Under the pieces are notes generated by a model. The model saw only the letters and a program-made list of their open reading frames with translations. It did no database searches and was not told where the DNA came from. This document shows, one piece after another, positions 26,744 to 35,889 of a stretch of 64,000 bases of DNA (the first letter of the stretch is position 1; the number at the start of each line of letters is the position of its first letter). This DNA comes from Bog-756 sp963839925 (GTDB lineage: Bacteria; Actinomycetota; Acidimicrobiia; Acidimicrobiales; RAAP-2). The position numbers were made by a program, and so were the translations under genes. The DNA is taken from assembly GCA_963839925.1 (NCBI GenBank), contig CAWIWV010000001.1:1860001-1924000 (forward strand), written 5' to 3'.

Positions 26744-27688
26744 ATGATCCGGAAAGGCATCGCACATCGCATCGTGGCGACCGCCTTGGCCGCGATCGGC
26801 GGGATCGCTTCGCTCGGAATCGGTGGGCTGCTCGTGCCGGCCTTGGCTGCTCCTTCGGCGAACGCCGCGACCGTTGCCAACTGCGCCAATGGGGTCATCG
26901 TCGCCGTCGACTTCGCCGCCTTCAAGGGAAAGGTGAACGTGGTCTGTGCCACCCCTCTGCCGCAGAACGCCGCCGAGGCGCTGGTGAAAGCCAAGTTCAA
27001 CCCGGTGGGGGTCGCCGCTTACCCAGGGCTGTCCTTCATCTGCACGATCGGTGGTTACCCACTCCACGACCCCTGCCAGACGACGCCGACGGGTGCGTAC
27101 TGGTCGTTCTGGTACGCCAATGCCGGCCAGAACCAGTGGACCTACAGCCCGCTCGGCGCACAGAGCCTGAAGCCCACCGCGGGAAGCGTCGAGGGGTGGT
27201 TCTTCGGTACGGACACCGGCACCACGCCGCCGCCGGCGCTCCCGTTACCGAACGCGATCCGATCGGCCGTCCCTCCGACGTCGACGACGACCACCTCCTC
27301 GTCCACGACCACGACACCTCCGACAACGACCACCACGCCGCCGACGACGACGACCTCGCCGACGACCACCGCTCCGATCACGAGGCTCACGCCGAGCTCC
27401 ACGACAACCAGGCCCCCCAAGAAGAAGCCGGCCAAGAAGCGACCGACGACAACCACGCTCGCCCGACCGAAGGTGACTCCCCACCTCCACCCCGTACCCA
27501 AGGAGACGGCCAAGGAGATTGACCCGAAGAAGACCGCCACCGGAATCGTCCATGGTGCCCCCGCGGTCGCGGATCGGTCGCATGCCGGCTCGCCCCTCCC
27601 GGCCGTGATCGGCGCCGCGGTCATGTCGGGAATCGGGGTGACCGCTTGGGTCATCTCCCGGCGACGGCGCCAGACCGAGGAAGGGTGA
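26744..27688 (+). CDS. stalked surface DUF4430-like (transcobalamin-like) protein
   Basis: 314 aa. Signal peptide 1-41 (ALAAPSANAA). Residues about 50-155 read like DUF4430, the fold of the C-terminal domain of transcobalamin: VVCATPLPQNAAEALVKAKF, PTGAYWSFWYANAGQNQWTY and GSVEGWFFG. A Thr/Pro stalk (about 185-260) and a Lys/Arg/Pro segment lead to a C-terminal membrane helix and RRRRQ tail. So the domain is presented outside the membrane, tethered at its C-terminus. Under a cobalamin riboswitch and first in an ECF operon, it is probably a corrinoid-capture protein handing ligand to the transporter (inference). ATG 26744 with GAAAGG; stop overlaps EcfT start (GTGA). Confidence 0.8.
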   Translation: MIRKGIAHRIVATALAAIGGIASLGIGGLLVPALAAPSANAATVANCANGVIVAVDFAAFKGKVNVVCATPLPQNAAEALVKAKFNPVGVAAYPGLSFICTIGGYPLHDPCQTTPTGAYWSFWYANAGQNQWTYSPLGAQSLKPTAGSVEGWFFGTDTGTTPPPALPLPNAIRSAVPPTSTTTTSSSTTTTPPTTTTTPPTTTTSPTTTAPITRLTPSSTTTRPPKKKPAKKRPTTTTLARPKVTPHLHPVPKETAKEIDPKKTATGIVHGAPAVADRSHAGSPLPAVIGAAVMSGIGVTAWVISRRRRQTEEG

Positions 27689-28926
27689 CGTCCCGAGTGG
27701 ACAAGGCGATCCCGGCCGCGCAGAGGCGCCCGCACACCACGCGGCGGCTCCCTCGCGCGCTCCACCCGATCGCGTGGTGGATCTGGGCGATCGGACTGGC
27801 CACCGCGGCCACCATGACCACCAACCCCCTTCTCCTTCTGCTGGTGGTCACCGTCCTCGGAGTCGTGGTGGCCCTCAGACGGAGCGACGCCCCGTGGGCC
27901 CGTGCCTTCAAGTACTACCTCTACCTCGCGCTCGTGGTGATCGCGATCCGGGTGGTCCTCCGATCGGTGTTCGGAGGGGATGTCGACAGTGCTCAAGCGC
28001 ACGTGCTCTTCAACCTCCCTCAAGTGCCACTGCCGTCGTGGGCGGCCGGGATCCAGCTCGGCGGTCCGATCACGGTCGAAGGGACTGCGGCCGCCCTCTA
28101 CAACGGGTTGCAGCTCGGTTGCCTGCTCTGCTGTGTGGGCGCGGCCAATGCGTTGGCCAATCCGAAGCGTGCGCTCCGTGTGTTGCCGGGAGCCCTCTAC
28201 GAGCTCGGAGTTGCCGTCGTCATCGCGCTCTCCGTCGCCCCACAACTGATCGAGAGCATCCAGCGTGTGCGTCGTGCCCGGAAGCTCCGGGGGGCGACGG
28301 GCGGTGGGCTGCACGCGCTGCGCAACATCGCAATTCCGGTCATGGAGGATGCACTGGAGCGTTCGTTGCGACTCGCCGCGGCGATGGACTCGCGCGGCTA
28401 CGGACGAACAGGAACCGCCTCTCGTCGCACTCGACGAGCGACCGGAGCACTGTTGCTCGCCGGAATGTGCGGGCTCTGCATCGGCGCCTACGGGCTCCTC
28501 GACAGCTCGATTCCCGGGCCGCTCGGACTCCCCGCACTCGTCGGTGGCTCGGTGCTCTGCCTGGTCGGGCTCGCGATCGGGAGCCGGCGGGTCGGCACCA
28601 GCCGGTACCGACCCGATCCCTGGCGAGCTCCGGAGTGGATCGTCGCAGTCTCCGGCATCGTTCCCGCCGTCGTCTTTGCAGGAGGCCTTGGCGTGCATGC
28701 CGGCAGCCTCAACCCCTCGACAGATCCGTTGGTCTGGCCCACCTTGCCGTTGCTCCCGACTCTGGCGGTGCTGGTGGCCATGATCCCGGCGGTCGCCGCG
28801 CCGCCTCCACTCCGGGCGTCCGCGACGCTCGACACGCGGACTTCCCGCTCGCGTCACGCTGTGCCTCGCCCGGGCGACCCGATCGCAGCCGATGCGACCG
28901 CGGACAAGATCGACGTGCCGGTGTGA
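27685..28926 (+). CDS. ecfT: ECF transporter T component (EcfT/CbiQ-like)
   Basis: 413-aa integral membrane coupling protein. Several N-terminal helices (WWIWAIGLATAATMTTNPLL), then the cytoplasmic coupling region with the two Ala-Arg-Gly type motifs, visible around RVRRARKLRGATGGG and AAAMDSRGYGRTG. The latter (xMDSRGYG) is the signature by which T components dock on the ATPases. Extra helices follow. The start is GTG 27685, overlapping the previous stop (GTGA), and the stop overlaps the ATPase start the same way. It should transmit ATP hydrolysis to toppling of the S component in B12 uptake. Confidence 0.92.
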   Translation: MTSRVDKAIPAAQRRPHTTRRLPRALHPIAWWIWAIGLATAATMTTNPLLLLLVVTVLGVVVALRRSDAPWARAFKYYLYLALVVIAIRVVLRSVFGGDVDSAQAHVLFNLPQVPLPSWAAGIQLGGPITVEGTAAALYNGLQLGCLLCCVGAANALANPKRALRVLPGALYELGVAVVIALSVAPQLIESIQRVRRARKLRGATGGGLHALRNIAIPVMEDALERSLRLAAAMDSRGYGRTGTASRRTRRATGALLLAGMCGLCIGAYGLLDSSIPGPLGLPALVGGSVLCLVGLAIGSRRVGTSRYRPDPWRAPEWIVAVSGIVPAVVFAGGLGVHAGSLNPSTDPLVWPTLPLLPTLAVLVAMIPAVAAPPPLRASATLDTRTSRSRHAVPRPGDPIAADATADKIDVPV

Positions 28927-30548
28927 TCGAGTTCGACCGGGTGTCGGTGACCTACTCCGGCTCGTCGCAACCGACGATCAGAGAGGTGAACCTGCGCATC
29001 GACGAGGGTGAGCTCGCGTTGGTGGTCGGTCGCACCGGCTCCGGCAAGTCCACCCTCCTCGGTGCGATCAACGGGTTGGTTCCCCACTTCACCGGTGGAA
29101 CCCTCTCGGGGGTGGTGACGGTGGACGGACGCACCACCGCCACCCACCCTCCCCGCGAGCTCGCCGACGTCGTCGGCGTCGTCGGGCAGGATCCGCTGTC
29201 AGGATTCGTCACCGACACGGTCGAAGAAGAGCTCGCTTACGGCATGGAACAGCTCGCCGTCCCCGCCGACGTCATGCGCAAGCGGGTCGAGGAAACCCTC
29301 GATCTGCTGGGCATCGCCGACCTTCGGGACCGACCGCTCGCCAAACTCTCCGGAGGCCAACAACAGCGGGTCGCCATCGGTTCCGTCCTGACCGCCCACC
29401 CCCGGGTCCTCGTCCTCGACGAGCCCACCTCGGCACTCGACCCGAACGCCGCCGAGGAGGTGCTGGCCGCGATCACCCGACTCGTCCACGACCTCGGGGT
29501 GACCGTTGTGCTCGCCGAGCACCGGCTGGAGCGCGTCGTCCAGTATGCCGACCGGGTGATCGAGGTCAGAGGCGACCGCACCGTCCGCGAGGGCCTTCCC
29601 GTCGAGGTGCTCGCTACGACCGAACCCGCTCCTCCGGTGGTCGAGCTCGGCCGCTTGGCCCAATGGGATCCGCTGCCTCTGTCGGTGCGCGATGCGCGCC
29701 GGGTGGCCGGTCCACTCCGGTCGTCACTCGAGTCACGACCGGTTCCACCGCTTCGATCCACGGAATCCAGGACGCCCGGACCGGTCGCGTTGACTGCCCG
29801 TCGACTGGTCGTCCGTTACGGTCCGGTCGTCGCAGTGCGAGAAGTCGACGTCGACCTGGTCGCCGGCGAGGTGACCGCCTTGATGGGGCGCAACGGCTCG
29901 GGGAAGTCATCCCTGCTGTGGGCGCTGCAAGGATCAGGGCCTCGGCAGGCGGGAACGGTGACGGTGGCCGGCGTCGACCCCGCCTCACTGACGCCCGCAC
30001 AAGCTCGCAAGCTGGTCGGGTTGGTGCCGCAGTCCCCTGCCGACCTTCTGTACCTCGAAAGCGTCGAGCAAGAGTGCGAGCAAGCCGATCGAGAGTCGGG
30101 GAACGAGGTGCCGGGCGCGACGAGGGAGCTCCTCGACCGGCTCGCCCCGGGCATCCCTCCCGACATGCATCCGAGAGATCTCTCCGAGGGACAGCGGCTC
30201 TCGCTCGTCCTCGCCCTGCAACTTGCCGCGGCACCCGACATCGTCCTGCTCGACGAGCCCACCCGCGGACTGGACTATCCGGCGAAGCGATCCTTGGCCG
30301 CCGTGCTCGACCACCTGGCTGCCGCCGGTCGATCGCTGGTGGTGTCGACCCACGACGTCGAGTTCGCTGCGATTGCCGCCGACCGGGTGGTGGTGATGGC
30401 AGAGGGTGACATCGTGGCCGACGGATCGGTCGCCGACATCATGGTGGCGTCTCCTTCGTTTGCTCCCCAGGTGGCGAAGATCCTCGCCCCTCTCGAGTAC
30501 CTCACGATCGACCAGGTGCGCAGTGCCCTTGCGGTGGTGGTCTCGTGA
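28923..30548 (+). CDS. ecfA: ECF transporter fused ATPase (EcfA1-A2)
   Basis: 541-aa protein with two ABC ATPase domains in one chain, as in YkoD/CbiO fusions. Domain 1: Walker A VGRTGSGKST, signature LSGGQQQRVA, Walker B VLVLDEPTSALD, switch AEHRLERVV. Domain 2: GRNGSGKSSLLW, DLSEGQRLSLVLALQ (a variant signature: SEGQ in place of SGGQ), VLLDEPTRGLD, STHDVEF. The joining linker (about 250-290) is Pro/Arg-rich. Variants of the signature in half two are normal for asymmetrical ABC pairs. Coupled on both sides by GTGA overlaps within the ECF operon. Confidence 0.95.
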   Translation: MIEFDRVSVTYSGSSQPTIREVNLRIDEGELALVVGRTGSGKSTLLGAINGLVPHFTGGTLSGVVTVDGRTTATHPPRELADVVGVVGQDPLSGFVTDTVEEELAYGMEQLAVPADVMRKRVEETLDLLGIADLRDRPLAKLSGGQQQRVAIGSVLTAHPRVLVLDEPTSALDPNAAEEVLAAITRLVHDLGVTVVLAEHRLERVVQYADRVIEVRGDRTVREGLPVEVLATTEPAPPVVELGRLAQWDPLPLSVRDARRVAGPLRSSLESRPVPPLRSTESRTPGPVALTARRLVVRYGPVVAVREVDVDLVAGEVTALMGRNGSGKSSLLWALQGSGPRQAGTVTVAGVDPASLTPAQARKLVGLVPQSPADLLYLESVEQECEQADRESGNEVPGATRELLDRLAPGIPPDMHPRDLSEGQRLSLVLALQLAAAPDIVLLDEPTRGLDYPAKRSLAAVLDHLAAAGRSLVVSTHDVEFAAIAADRVVVMAEGDIVADGSVADIMVASPSFAPQVAKILAPLEYLTIDQVRSALAVVVS

Positions 30549-31366
30549 ACAAGCTCGTCGCCCGCATGCGCCCCGACCCGGTGGCCGTACGGACCGGCCC
30601 CCGCACCCGGATCGTGATGGTCATGGCATCGTTCATCGGGTTCGTTGCCTTCTTCTGGCCGTTCGTCGTGGCGCCGGGAACCTTCGGTGACGCGACGATG
30701 GCACCGCTGCTGTTCGGAGCGCTGCTGGCCCTGGTGTTGGCGGTCATGATCGCCGAAGTGGCCGACGGCGGGATCGATGCGAAGGCGATCGCCATGCTGG
30801 GAGTGCTCTCGGCGGTCGGCGCGGCCCTCCGTCCGCTCGGCGCGGGCACCGCAGGTGTGGAGACCATCTTCTTCGCCTTGGTCATCGCGGGAAGGGTGTT
30901 CGGCCCCGGGTTCGGCTTCACCCTCGGCTGCACGACCCTGTTCGCCTCGGCGCTCATCACCGGTGGCGTCGGCCCCTGGATGCCCTACCAGATGTTCGGC
31001 TGCGCCTGGGTGGGGCTCCTCGCCGGACTGCTTCCACCGATGTCGGGACGTCGTGAGGTGTTCATGCTCGCGGCCTACGCGTCGTTCTCGGGATACCTCT
31101 TCGGTTTCCTGCTCAATCTGTCGTTCTGGCCCTTCTATGTCGATCCCTCGAGCACCCTCGCCTACCTGCCGGGCGCGCCGTTCGCGATCAACTTGCATCG
31201 GTATCTGGCCTTCGACGCCACCACCTCGCTCGGCTGGGACACCGGGCGGGCGGTCACCAACTTCGTCTTCGTCATGGTTCTCGGACGGGCCATGCTGAAC
31301 ACCTTTCGGCGGGCGGCACGTCGCGCCGCGTTCGAGGCGCCGGTCACCTTCGTGGAGCCCGGGTGA
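30545..31366 (+). CDS. ECF transporter S component (putative cobalamin-specific)
   Basis: 273-aa integral membrane protein with about six hydrophobic segments. The substrate-binding unit of ECF transporters. Seen: MASFIGFVAFFWPFVV, an early loop and GPGFGFTLGCTTLFASALIT, then a C-terminal half with LSFWPFYVDPSSTL. A specific substrate signature is not readable by eye, but the cobalamin riboswitch and DUF4430 protein argue for corrinoids. GTG start overlaps the fused-ATPase stop (GTGA); its own stop overlaps an SDR gene start (GTGA). Confidence 0.85.
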   Translation: MNKLVARMRPDPVAVRTGPRTRIVMVMASFIGFVAFFWPFVVAPGTFGDATMAPLLFGALLALVLAVMIAEVADGGIDAKAIAMLGVLSAVGAALRPLGAGTAGVETIFFALVIAGRVFGPGFGFTLGCTTLFASALITGGVGPWMPYQMFGCAWVGLLAGLLPPMSGRREVFMLAAYASFSGYLFGFLLNLSFWPFYVDPSSTLAYLPGAPFAINLHRYLAFDATTSLGWDTGRAVTNFVFVMVLGRAMLNTFRRAARRAAFEAPVTFVEPG

Positions 31367-32220
31367 GTCCGCAACAACCGGATGACGTGCCGGCCATCGA
31401 CGACTTCAATCGACTGCTCGACGGTCGGGTGGCGGTGATCACCGGGGGCGGCGACGGCATCGGTGGCGCCATCTCGACGCTCTTCGCCCGACACGGTGCA
31501 CTGGTCGAGATCGCCGAGGTGGACAGCGCACGCGCGGCGCGGACCCGCCAGAGCATCGAGGAGGCGGGCGGCACCGCTCGGGCGCACATCGTCGACGTCA
31601 CCGTGCAGACCGACATCGATCGGCTGGCAGACGACGTGCTGTCCGAGCATGGTCGGGTCGACGTGCTGGTCAACAACGTCGGCGACTATCGACCGTCGGT
31701 CCGTTTCGGCGAATCGACGGCCGAATCGTGGAAAGCCATGTACGACATCAATCTTCTCCATGTCTTCGCGACCACCCGCGCCTTTCTCGGAAGCATGACC
31801 GCAGCAGGACGCGGATCCATCGTCAACCTGCACTCGGTCGAAGGGCTGCGCGGCTTCCCGGGGGACCCGGTCTATGCAGCGATGAAAGCAGGAGTCGCCG
31901 AGTTCACCGCGTCCCTCGCGGTCGCGGTGGGCCGATCCGGCGTGCGGGTCAACGGGATCGGGCCCGATCTGACCCAGACTCCCCAAGTGGACTATCTGAG
32001 CGGACCGTCGGAGCGTGAAGACCTCTGGTCCTCGTGGGCGCCACTCGGGCGGGTCGGTTGGCCGGAGGACCAAGCGCGGGTCGCCCTCTTTCTCGCGTCG
32101 GACCTGTCCAGCTACGTGACCGGCCACAACCTGCCGGTGGACGGAGGCACCTACGCCGGATCCCGTTGGTTCTTCTCGCCACGGGCCGGAAGGTTCGTCA
32201 ACCGCCCCTACCTGGAGTGA
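31363..32220 (+). CDS. short-chain dehydrogenase/reductase
   Basis: 285-aa Rossmann-fold oxidoreductase. Nucleotide-binding TGGGDGIGG (about 27-35), NNVGDY (variant of NNAG), Ser in LHSVEG, catalytic YAAMK and the late DGG in LPVDGGTYAG are all in register. It has no signature for a specific substrate. Its GTG start overlaps the ECF S-component stop by four bases, an odd pairing of a catabolic-type enzyme and a transporter, which could mean a role in corrinoid handling or only incidental operon sharing. Ends at 32220 opposite the DMT gene. Confidence 0.93.
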   Translation: MSPQQPDDVPAIDDFNRLLDGRVAVITGGGDGIGGAISTLFARHGALVEIAEVDSARAARTRQSIEEAGGTARAHIVDVTVQTDIDRLADDVLSEHGRVDVLVNNVGDYRPSVRFGESTAESWKAMYDINLLHVFATTRAFLGSMTAAGRGSIVNLHSVEGLRGFPGDPVYAAMKAGVAEFTASLAVAVGRSGVRVNGIGPDLTQTPQVDYLSGPSEREDLWSSWAPLGRVGWPEDQARVALFLASDLSSYVTGHNLPVDGGTYAGSRWFFSPRAGRFVNRPYLE

Positions 32221-32256
32221 CCTCACTCCCCAAGGGTCGGGTGGCCGAACCACCGC

Positions 32257-33217
32257 TCACTTGGAGGTGACCTGCTCCAACATCTCCGGAGGGACCTGAT
32301 CCTGCACGTGTGCCACCAGACCGCGCGGACCGGGACCTGGGCGAAAGGAGCTCGGCGGCCTTTTCATCCTCACCCTTCATGCCCGAGATCAACGGCGACT
32401 GTGCAATCGAGACTGCGCCGACGAACATGATCAGCAGCGACACCGCCTCGAGCGGACCGTAGGCACCCGCCGTTCGGAGGTTGTCACCGAACAACCCGAT
32501 CCCGATCGCAATGCTGGCAAGCGGGTCGACGAGGACGAGCGAAGTCTGTGATGCCGCGATCGGCCCCGCGTGGAACGCGTTCTGAGCCAAGAAGAGCGAT
32601 CCCACCCCGCAGAGGATGAGTCCGTAGGTCTGCCAGTGGACGAACATGTGGGTCCAGTCGGTCGCCACGTAGTCGCCGACCATCTTGATGAGCGCCGCAG
32701 TGAACGCGAACCCGACCGCGCCTGCCGCTCCGAACATCGCGGCTCTCCACCACCGTGGTCCTCGCAGAGCGAGGAGCACGCAGACGAAGACCACTGCGCC
32801 GCAGATCGAGCCGACGAACAACCAGCCGGCATTGGTCGGCACCTGATTGCCACCCCCGGGCTGGGCGAAGGCGAGGAATCCGGCCAAGCCGCCGGCCGCG
32901 GCCAGACAGGCAAGCCACTCACGCAACCCGATCCGGAACCGGAACCAGGTGGCAAGGATCAGCACGAGGAAGAGAAGCTCCGTCGTCAGAATGGGCTGGA
33001 CCTGGGTGAGATCCCCGAGATGCAGCGCGACCGCCTGTGACAGAAACGAACCGATCAGCACCACGAATCCGAGGAGCCACACCCCGCGCTTGATCGCGTG
33101 GGCCAAGAGGCTCAGGTGGAGCGTCGAGTCCTCGGGTGCGTCCTCCACGCCCATCCGCTGCAAGATGCTGGTGAGCGCGTTCGCCAGTGCACTGAACGTC
33201 GCCAGGAGATAGACCAT
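32257..33217 (-). CDS. DMT-family transporter (EamA-like; probable frame break near end)
   Basis: About 320 aa with ten predicted membrane helices (for example AVALHLGDLTQVQPILTTEL and LVLVDPLASIAIGIGLFGDN), the layout of drug/metabolite exporters. The main frame runs on to 32198 with an untypical Arg/Ser-rich tail, while the adjacent frame gives PGPGPRGLVAHVQDQVPPEM then LEQVTSK and stops at 32257. The switch at about 32336-32346 is explained by loss of one CG from CGCGCC. The alternative is an unbroken 339-aa protein. ATG 33217. Substrate unknown. Confidence 0.78.
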
Positions 33218-33469
33218 CAGCCCGCGACTCCCGCCTTGTGAAGGTAGTCACAAACTGACGGTCTCACCCGACCGGGCGCCACCCCATTGCCTCTGCGGGA
33301 TACGACCATCTTGCCTCGCTCAAACCTCGAACCGGCGGGCACCCCTCGCGCCATCAGGGTAATCGCTTGGCCTGGACGGCCGTGCGCTCTGACGTCGGTG
33401 TCTCTTGACAATCCCGCTGGCCACCGATGTTCTTCGTCAAGAGGCTAGCGGCTGGGACCTAGCTGGGAA

Positions 33470-34387
33470 TCATCTGGGAATCCCTTGGCGCTCGTGCACG
33501 TCCCCCCGACCGAGCTTCTCGGCAATCGGGAAGAGTTCCGGTTCGAAGACGACCCCTCCTCCGAGGGTGAAGTGCACCCCGTCGTAGCGGGCGTCGAATC
33601 CGTCGATCAGCGACTGATAACGGCCGTCGGGACAGGCAAGTGCGCCGAAATCGACAAGAGAGGACCTTGTTGCGGCAGCGACGCTTCTTACGATCCGGTT
33701 GTACTTCGCCAGCCTCTGGGGAGAGTCTTCTGGCCAAGGCTGACCGTCCGGCTGCTTCCCCGTGTCATAGCAAGGGGCTGTGAGCAAGACGACATGCGCT
33801 CCACCGGAACCGGCCATGTCTACCGCCAGTGTCAGCTGCTGCGCCACATAGGCGGAGTAACCCGGTTCCAAGATGTCGGTCCATCCGCCCTCATAGGTGC
33901 GATTCATCACTTCCAGGCGCCCTGCCAGGATCATCACGACGCTCGGATGGATCGTCTGGATCTCGTCGCGCCACACCTGCGGCCACTGCTCCGTGTCATC
34001 GTTGCCCGAGCAGTGACTGTTCACCGCGTACTCAACTCCCTGGAGCTGGAAGCTGGCACCTTCTGCGACGCCACAGCCGAAAATGCCGCCGTTGAACTCC
34101 TCGATCTTGTAATCCTTCTGGTACGCGGAGAGGCCGATTCCGAGGGTGAAGGCCGTCGAATCCCCCAGCAGGAGCAGCTTCACCGGTGGCCCTGCATAGA
34201 TGCCTCCAGTGTGCATTTCGGGTGGACGAAAGATTGTCGATGCTGCCGCGATGTGGGTTGGACGGCTGGCTCTTCTCACGGCCTGGACGACGCCGGCGGG
34301 TTCGGAATCGAAGAGGAAGAACAGCAACGTCACCACACCGACCAGGAGCCCGATGGCGAGAATGAACGTCCGACGGACCCGCCTCAC
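33470..34387 (-). CDS. membrane-anchored SGNH-family hydrolase/acyltransferase domain
   Basis: 305 aa. One N-terminal membrane helix (RTFILAIGLLVGVVTLLFFL) then an extracytoplasmic SGNH domain: block I LLLGDSTAFTLGIGL (catalytic Ser), block III-like MILAGRLEVMNR, and block V DARYDGVHFTLGG (catalytic Asp/His pair). Such domains, often the detached C-terminal half of OafA-like acyltransferases, esterify or deacylate surface polysaccharides. Cys residues (CGVAEG, HCSGND) may pair outside the cell. GTG 34387 overlaps the MmcQ/YjbR gene stop by GTGA; longer in-frame starts would run through that gene and are rejected. Confidence 0.82.
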   Translation of the reverse strand: MRRVRRTFILAIGLLVGVVTLLFFLFDSEPAGVVQAVRRASRPTHIAAASTIFRPPEMHTGGIYAGPPVKLLLLGDSTAFTLGIGLSAYQKDYKIEEFNGGIFGCGVAEGASFQLQGVEYAVNSHCSGNDDTEQWPQVWRDEIQTIHPSVVMILAGRLEVMNRTYEGGWTDILEPGYSAYVAQQLTLAVDMAGSGGAHVVLLTAPCYDTGKQPDGQPWPEDSPQRLAKYNRIVRSVAAATRSSLVDFGALACPDGRYQSLIDGFDARYDGVHFTLGGGVVFEPELFPIAEKLGRGDVHERQGIPR

Positions 34388-34773
34388 TGTTCCTTCAGGT
34401 ACTCGTCGACGAGACGGGAAGGGGCACACGCCAACCACCCGTCGACGATCGCGTCGCGCAGCGCTTTCTTGGTCACCTTGCGCAGCTGGACGAGCACCGC
34501 CGAATAGCCGTCGAAGTGGGGAATGGTGAAGAACGCCTCGGGCAGGGCGGCAAGGACGGCTTCCTTCTCCATGAGATCCCCGACCCGGACGGCGAGGATC
34601 GGGCCTACCGGTGGCGTCGTATCGCCGAAGCGCTTGACGTCCGCTTTGGAGAACGGTCGCTCCCAGGCGAACGCCTTCGAGGCGACGAACCAGGTCCGGT
34701 TGCCGTGGCGCTCTGCCTCGGTCACTCCCGGAAGAGCCGTGGCCACTGCGTTCACCTCGTCGAGCGTCGCCAC
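34384..34773 (-). CDS. MmcQ/YjbR-family protein
   Basis: 129-aa single-domain protein of the CyaY-like/YjbR fold. Family order is clear: VTEAERHGNRTWFVASKAFAW, RVGDLMEKEAVLAALPEAFF, IPHFDGYSAVLVQLRKVTKK, then ALRDAIVDGWLACAP. It is often annotated as a DNA-binding protein but the function is unproven. ATG 34773; stop overlaps the SGNH gene start by four bases. Confidence 0.92.
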   Translation of the reverse strand: MATLDEVNAVATALPGVTEAERHGNRTWFVASKAFAWERPFSKADVKRFGDTTPPVGPILAVRVGDLMEKEAVLAALPEAFFTIPHFDGYSAVLVQLRKVTKKALRDAIVDGWLACAPSRLVDEYLKEQ

Positions 34774-34790
34774 GGTTCAGCTGTCCGATC

Positions 34791-35816
34791 TCAACCGAAG
34801 AAGACCTCGGCCTCTGCGTACAGCTCGGGCGGGAGCAACTTGAGACTTGCCACCGCATCCTGGAGTGGCACCAGCTCGATGGCGGTGGCCTGCAGCGCCA
34901 CCATCTGACCGGTGACACCTGCGTGCAGTGCATCCACGGCGTGCAGCCCGAACCGGGTCGCGAGCACCCGGTCGAACGCGGTGGGGGTGCCGCCGCGCTG
35001 GACGTGACCGAGCACGGTGGCCCGGGCCTCCTTGCCGGTCCGGTGACCGATCTCCGCTTCGAGCAGCGCCCCGATGCCGGTGAGACGGACGTGGCCGAAC
35101 TGGTCGACCTCACCCTCACGTGCCGGCAACGTTCCCTCCTTCGGTACCGCTCCCTCGGCCGCGACCACGATCGGCGCATGGTGGGTGGCGAAGCGATGCT
35201 CGATGAACGCGCAGACCTCGTCGATGTCGAAGGGGCGTTCCGGCACGAGGATCACATTGGCTCCCCCGGCCACCCCCGCGTGCCATGCGATCCAACCTGC
35301 GTGGCGGCCCATGACCTCGACGATCAGCACCCGGTGATGGCTCTCCGCGGTGGTGTGGAGCCGGTCGATCGCCTCGGTCGCAATGGTGACCGCGGTGTCG
35401 AACCCGAACGTGTAGTCAGTCCCCCCGAGATCGTTGTCGATGGTCTTCGGCACGCCGACGATCCGGAGGCCCGCCGCGGCGAGCTTGGCGGCAACCCCCA
35501 GGGTGTCCTCGCCTCCGATGGCGACGAGCGCATCGACTTCCAACCTGCTCAGCGTGTCCAGAACCCGCTGTTCGCCGTCGTCGGTCGCATAGGGGTTGGT
35601 TCTGCTGGATCCGAGGATGGTCCCACCCAAGGGCAAGATCCCGCGGACGTCGGTGACCGTCAACGGCGCGGCGTCACCCTCCATCGCTCCCCGCCAGCCG
35701 TCCCGAAACCCGACGATCTCGTCGCCGTGGACCTCGATCCCCTTGCGGACGATGGCCCGGATCACCGCGTTGAGGCCCGGGCAGTCACCCCCGCCGGTCA
35801 GCACTCCGATGCGCAC
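34791..35816 (-). CDS. pfkA: 6-phosphofructokinase, PPi-type residues
   Basis: 341-aa group III phosphofructokinase phosphorylating fructose-6-phosphate. Opening MRIGVLTGGGDCPGLNAVIR, substrate motif VPKTIDNDL, MGRHAGWIA and GHVQRGGTPTAFDR are intact. Two residues that set the phosphate donor point to pyrophosphate: the loop reads GGEDT, with Asp where ATP enzymes have Gly, and PKTIDND has Lys where ATP enzymes have Gly (PGTIDND). A PPi-dependent, reversible enzyme is therefore predicted. Start GTG 35816, divergent from the LLM oxidoreductase. The PEP synthase gene at 49.3 kb and PPK2 at 37 kb fit a metabolism rich in phosphoanhydride carriers (inference). Confidence 0.92.
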   Translation of the reverse strand: MRIGVLTGGGDCPGLNAVIRAIVRKGIEVHGDEIVGFRDGWRGAMEGDAAPLTVTDVRGILPLGGTILGSSRTNPYATDDGEQRVLDTLSRLEVDALVAIGGEDTLGVAAKLAAAGLRIVGVPKTIDNDLGGTDYTFGFDTAVTIATEAIDRLHTTAESHHRVLIVEVMGRHAGWIAWHAGVAGGANVILVPERPFDIDEVCAFIEHRFATHHAPIVVAAEGAVPKEGTLPAREGEVDQFGHVRLTGIGALLEAEIGHRTGKEARATVLGHVQRGGTPTAFDRVLATRFGLHAVDALHAGVTGQMVALQATAIELVPLQDAVASLKLLPPELYAEAEVFFG

Positions 35817-35889
35817 AGCTGGGATCGTACTCAGTCGACGCGAGAACGACGAAGGGCACTGCGCCGAGCCGATGGTGCAGGATGAGGCC

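Noticed and set aside
27142..28857. 571-residue minus-strand frame over the ECF operon
   Set aside because: Opposite to coupled EcfT and DUF4430-like genes; His/Arg-rich, no family motif.
34384..35179. Long N-terminal extension of the SGNH protein
   Set aside because: Would cross the MmcQ/YjbR gene and pfkA; the membrane helix right after GTG 34387 defines the start.
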